Below, piece after piece: positions 6,181 to 6,286 of a DNA stretch of 6,286 nucleotides. The stretch spans positions 1-6,286 of the forward strand of contig WFVP01000230.1 in assembly GCA_015491595.1 (NCBI GenBank), read 5' to 3'. Made by a program: the position numbers and the translations under genes. This DNA comes from Anaerolineales bacterium (GTDB lineage: Bacteria > Chloroflexota > Anaerolineae > Anaerolineales > DRMV01). Positions within the stretch are counted from its first letter, which is position 1, and every line of letters starts with the position of its first letter. Under the pieces are notes generated by a model. The model was not told the DNA's origin. It saw only the letters and a list, made by a program, of their open reading frames with translations, and did not search any database.

Positions 6181-6272
6181 CCGGGTACGGGACCGCAGGA
6201 AAGAAAATCAATAGATGGGGCGGTTTTGCCGCCCCATCTATTGATTTTTCCCACTCGCGGTCCTGCACCCGG
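6181..6272. repeat. Outer inverted repeat enclosing the terminator hairpin
   Basis: Positions 6181-6196 and 6257-6272 are inverted copies: 14 of 16 positions pair by Watson-Crick rules, with one G-T wobble (6189/6264) and one mismatch (6187/6266). They flank the perfect hairpin at 6204-6248, separated from it by 7-8 poorly pairing bases on each side. The whole forms a 92-nt nested palindrome with no open reading frame of its own. It may be a large terminator structure or a small dispersed palindromic element; the window holds one copy only. Confidence 0.7.
6204..6248 (+). terminator. Strong, probably bidirectional intrinsic terminator after nuoM
   Basis: A perfect 20-bp stem (6204-6223 with 6229-6248) closes a 5-nt loop TTTTG. 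The upper part of the stem is GC-rich (ATGGGGCGG). The lower part begins with AAAA and ends with a run of five T (6245-6249), so each strand has a U-tract at the end of its hairpin. This is the classical form of a terminator working in both directions. It begins 50 nt after the nuoM stop and probably ends the operon transcript. It could also stop a convergent gene beyond the window edge. Confidence 0.8.
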
Positions 6273-6286
6273 AGAGACCTACGCAA

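Noticed and set aside
4673..6286. Long open frame on the minus strand opposite nuoM, running to the window edge
   Set aside because: It has the same shadow composition, is opposite a well-conserved gene, and would have to read through the terminator hairpin.

Overview
The window is the distal part of a respiratory complex I (NADH:quinone oxidoreductase, nuo) operon, all on the + strand, in the order nuoI-nuoJ-nuoK-nuoL-nuoM. Two small genes that do not belong to complex I precede it: a HEPN-domain protein and a minimal nucleotidyltransferase (MNT). The host is a bacterium of moderately high GC. The long NuoL C-terminal region, the heptamer repeat between genes and the HEPN/MNT pair would fit a Chloroflexota (Anaerolineae-like) genome, but that assignment is an impression from the sequence and was not tested.

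Layout: 18-410 HEPN protein; 340-846 nucleotidyltransferase, overlapping the HEPN gene by 71 nt; 846-1367 nuoI, whose ATG shares one base with the nucleotidyltransferase stop (TGATG); 1417-1956 nuoJ; 2017-2319 nuoK; 2320-2425 a spacer holding a small hairpin and an array of about eight 7-nt repeats; 2426-4570 nuoL; 4571-4651 a plain spacer; 4652-6154 nuoM; 6155-6286 a noncoding tail with a perfect 20-bp hairpin nested in a second inverted repeat. No unexplained stretch exceeds 300 nt.

How the parts fit: NuoI is the two-cluster iron-sulfur subunit that passes electrons towards the quinone site. NuoJ and NuoK are small membrane subunits at the base of the membrane arm. NuoL and NuoM are the large antiporter-like proton-pumping subunits. 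Their key charged residues are all present, so the pump should be functional. nuoN is not seen within the 132 nt after nuoM, and a strong terminator-like hairpin lies there instead.

The most unusual points are the HEPN/MNT pair (a toxin-antitoxin-like arrangement) closely linked to nuoI, the His/Asp/Glu-rich insertion in a NuoL loop, the heptamer array just before nuoL, and the nested palindrome after nuoM.
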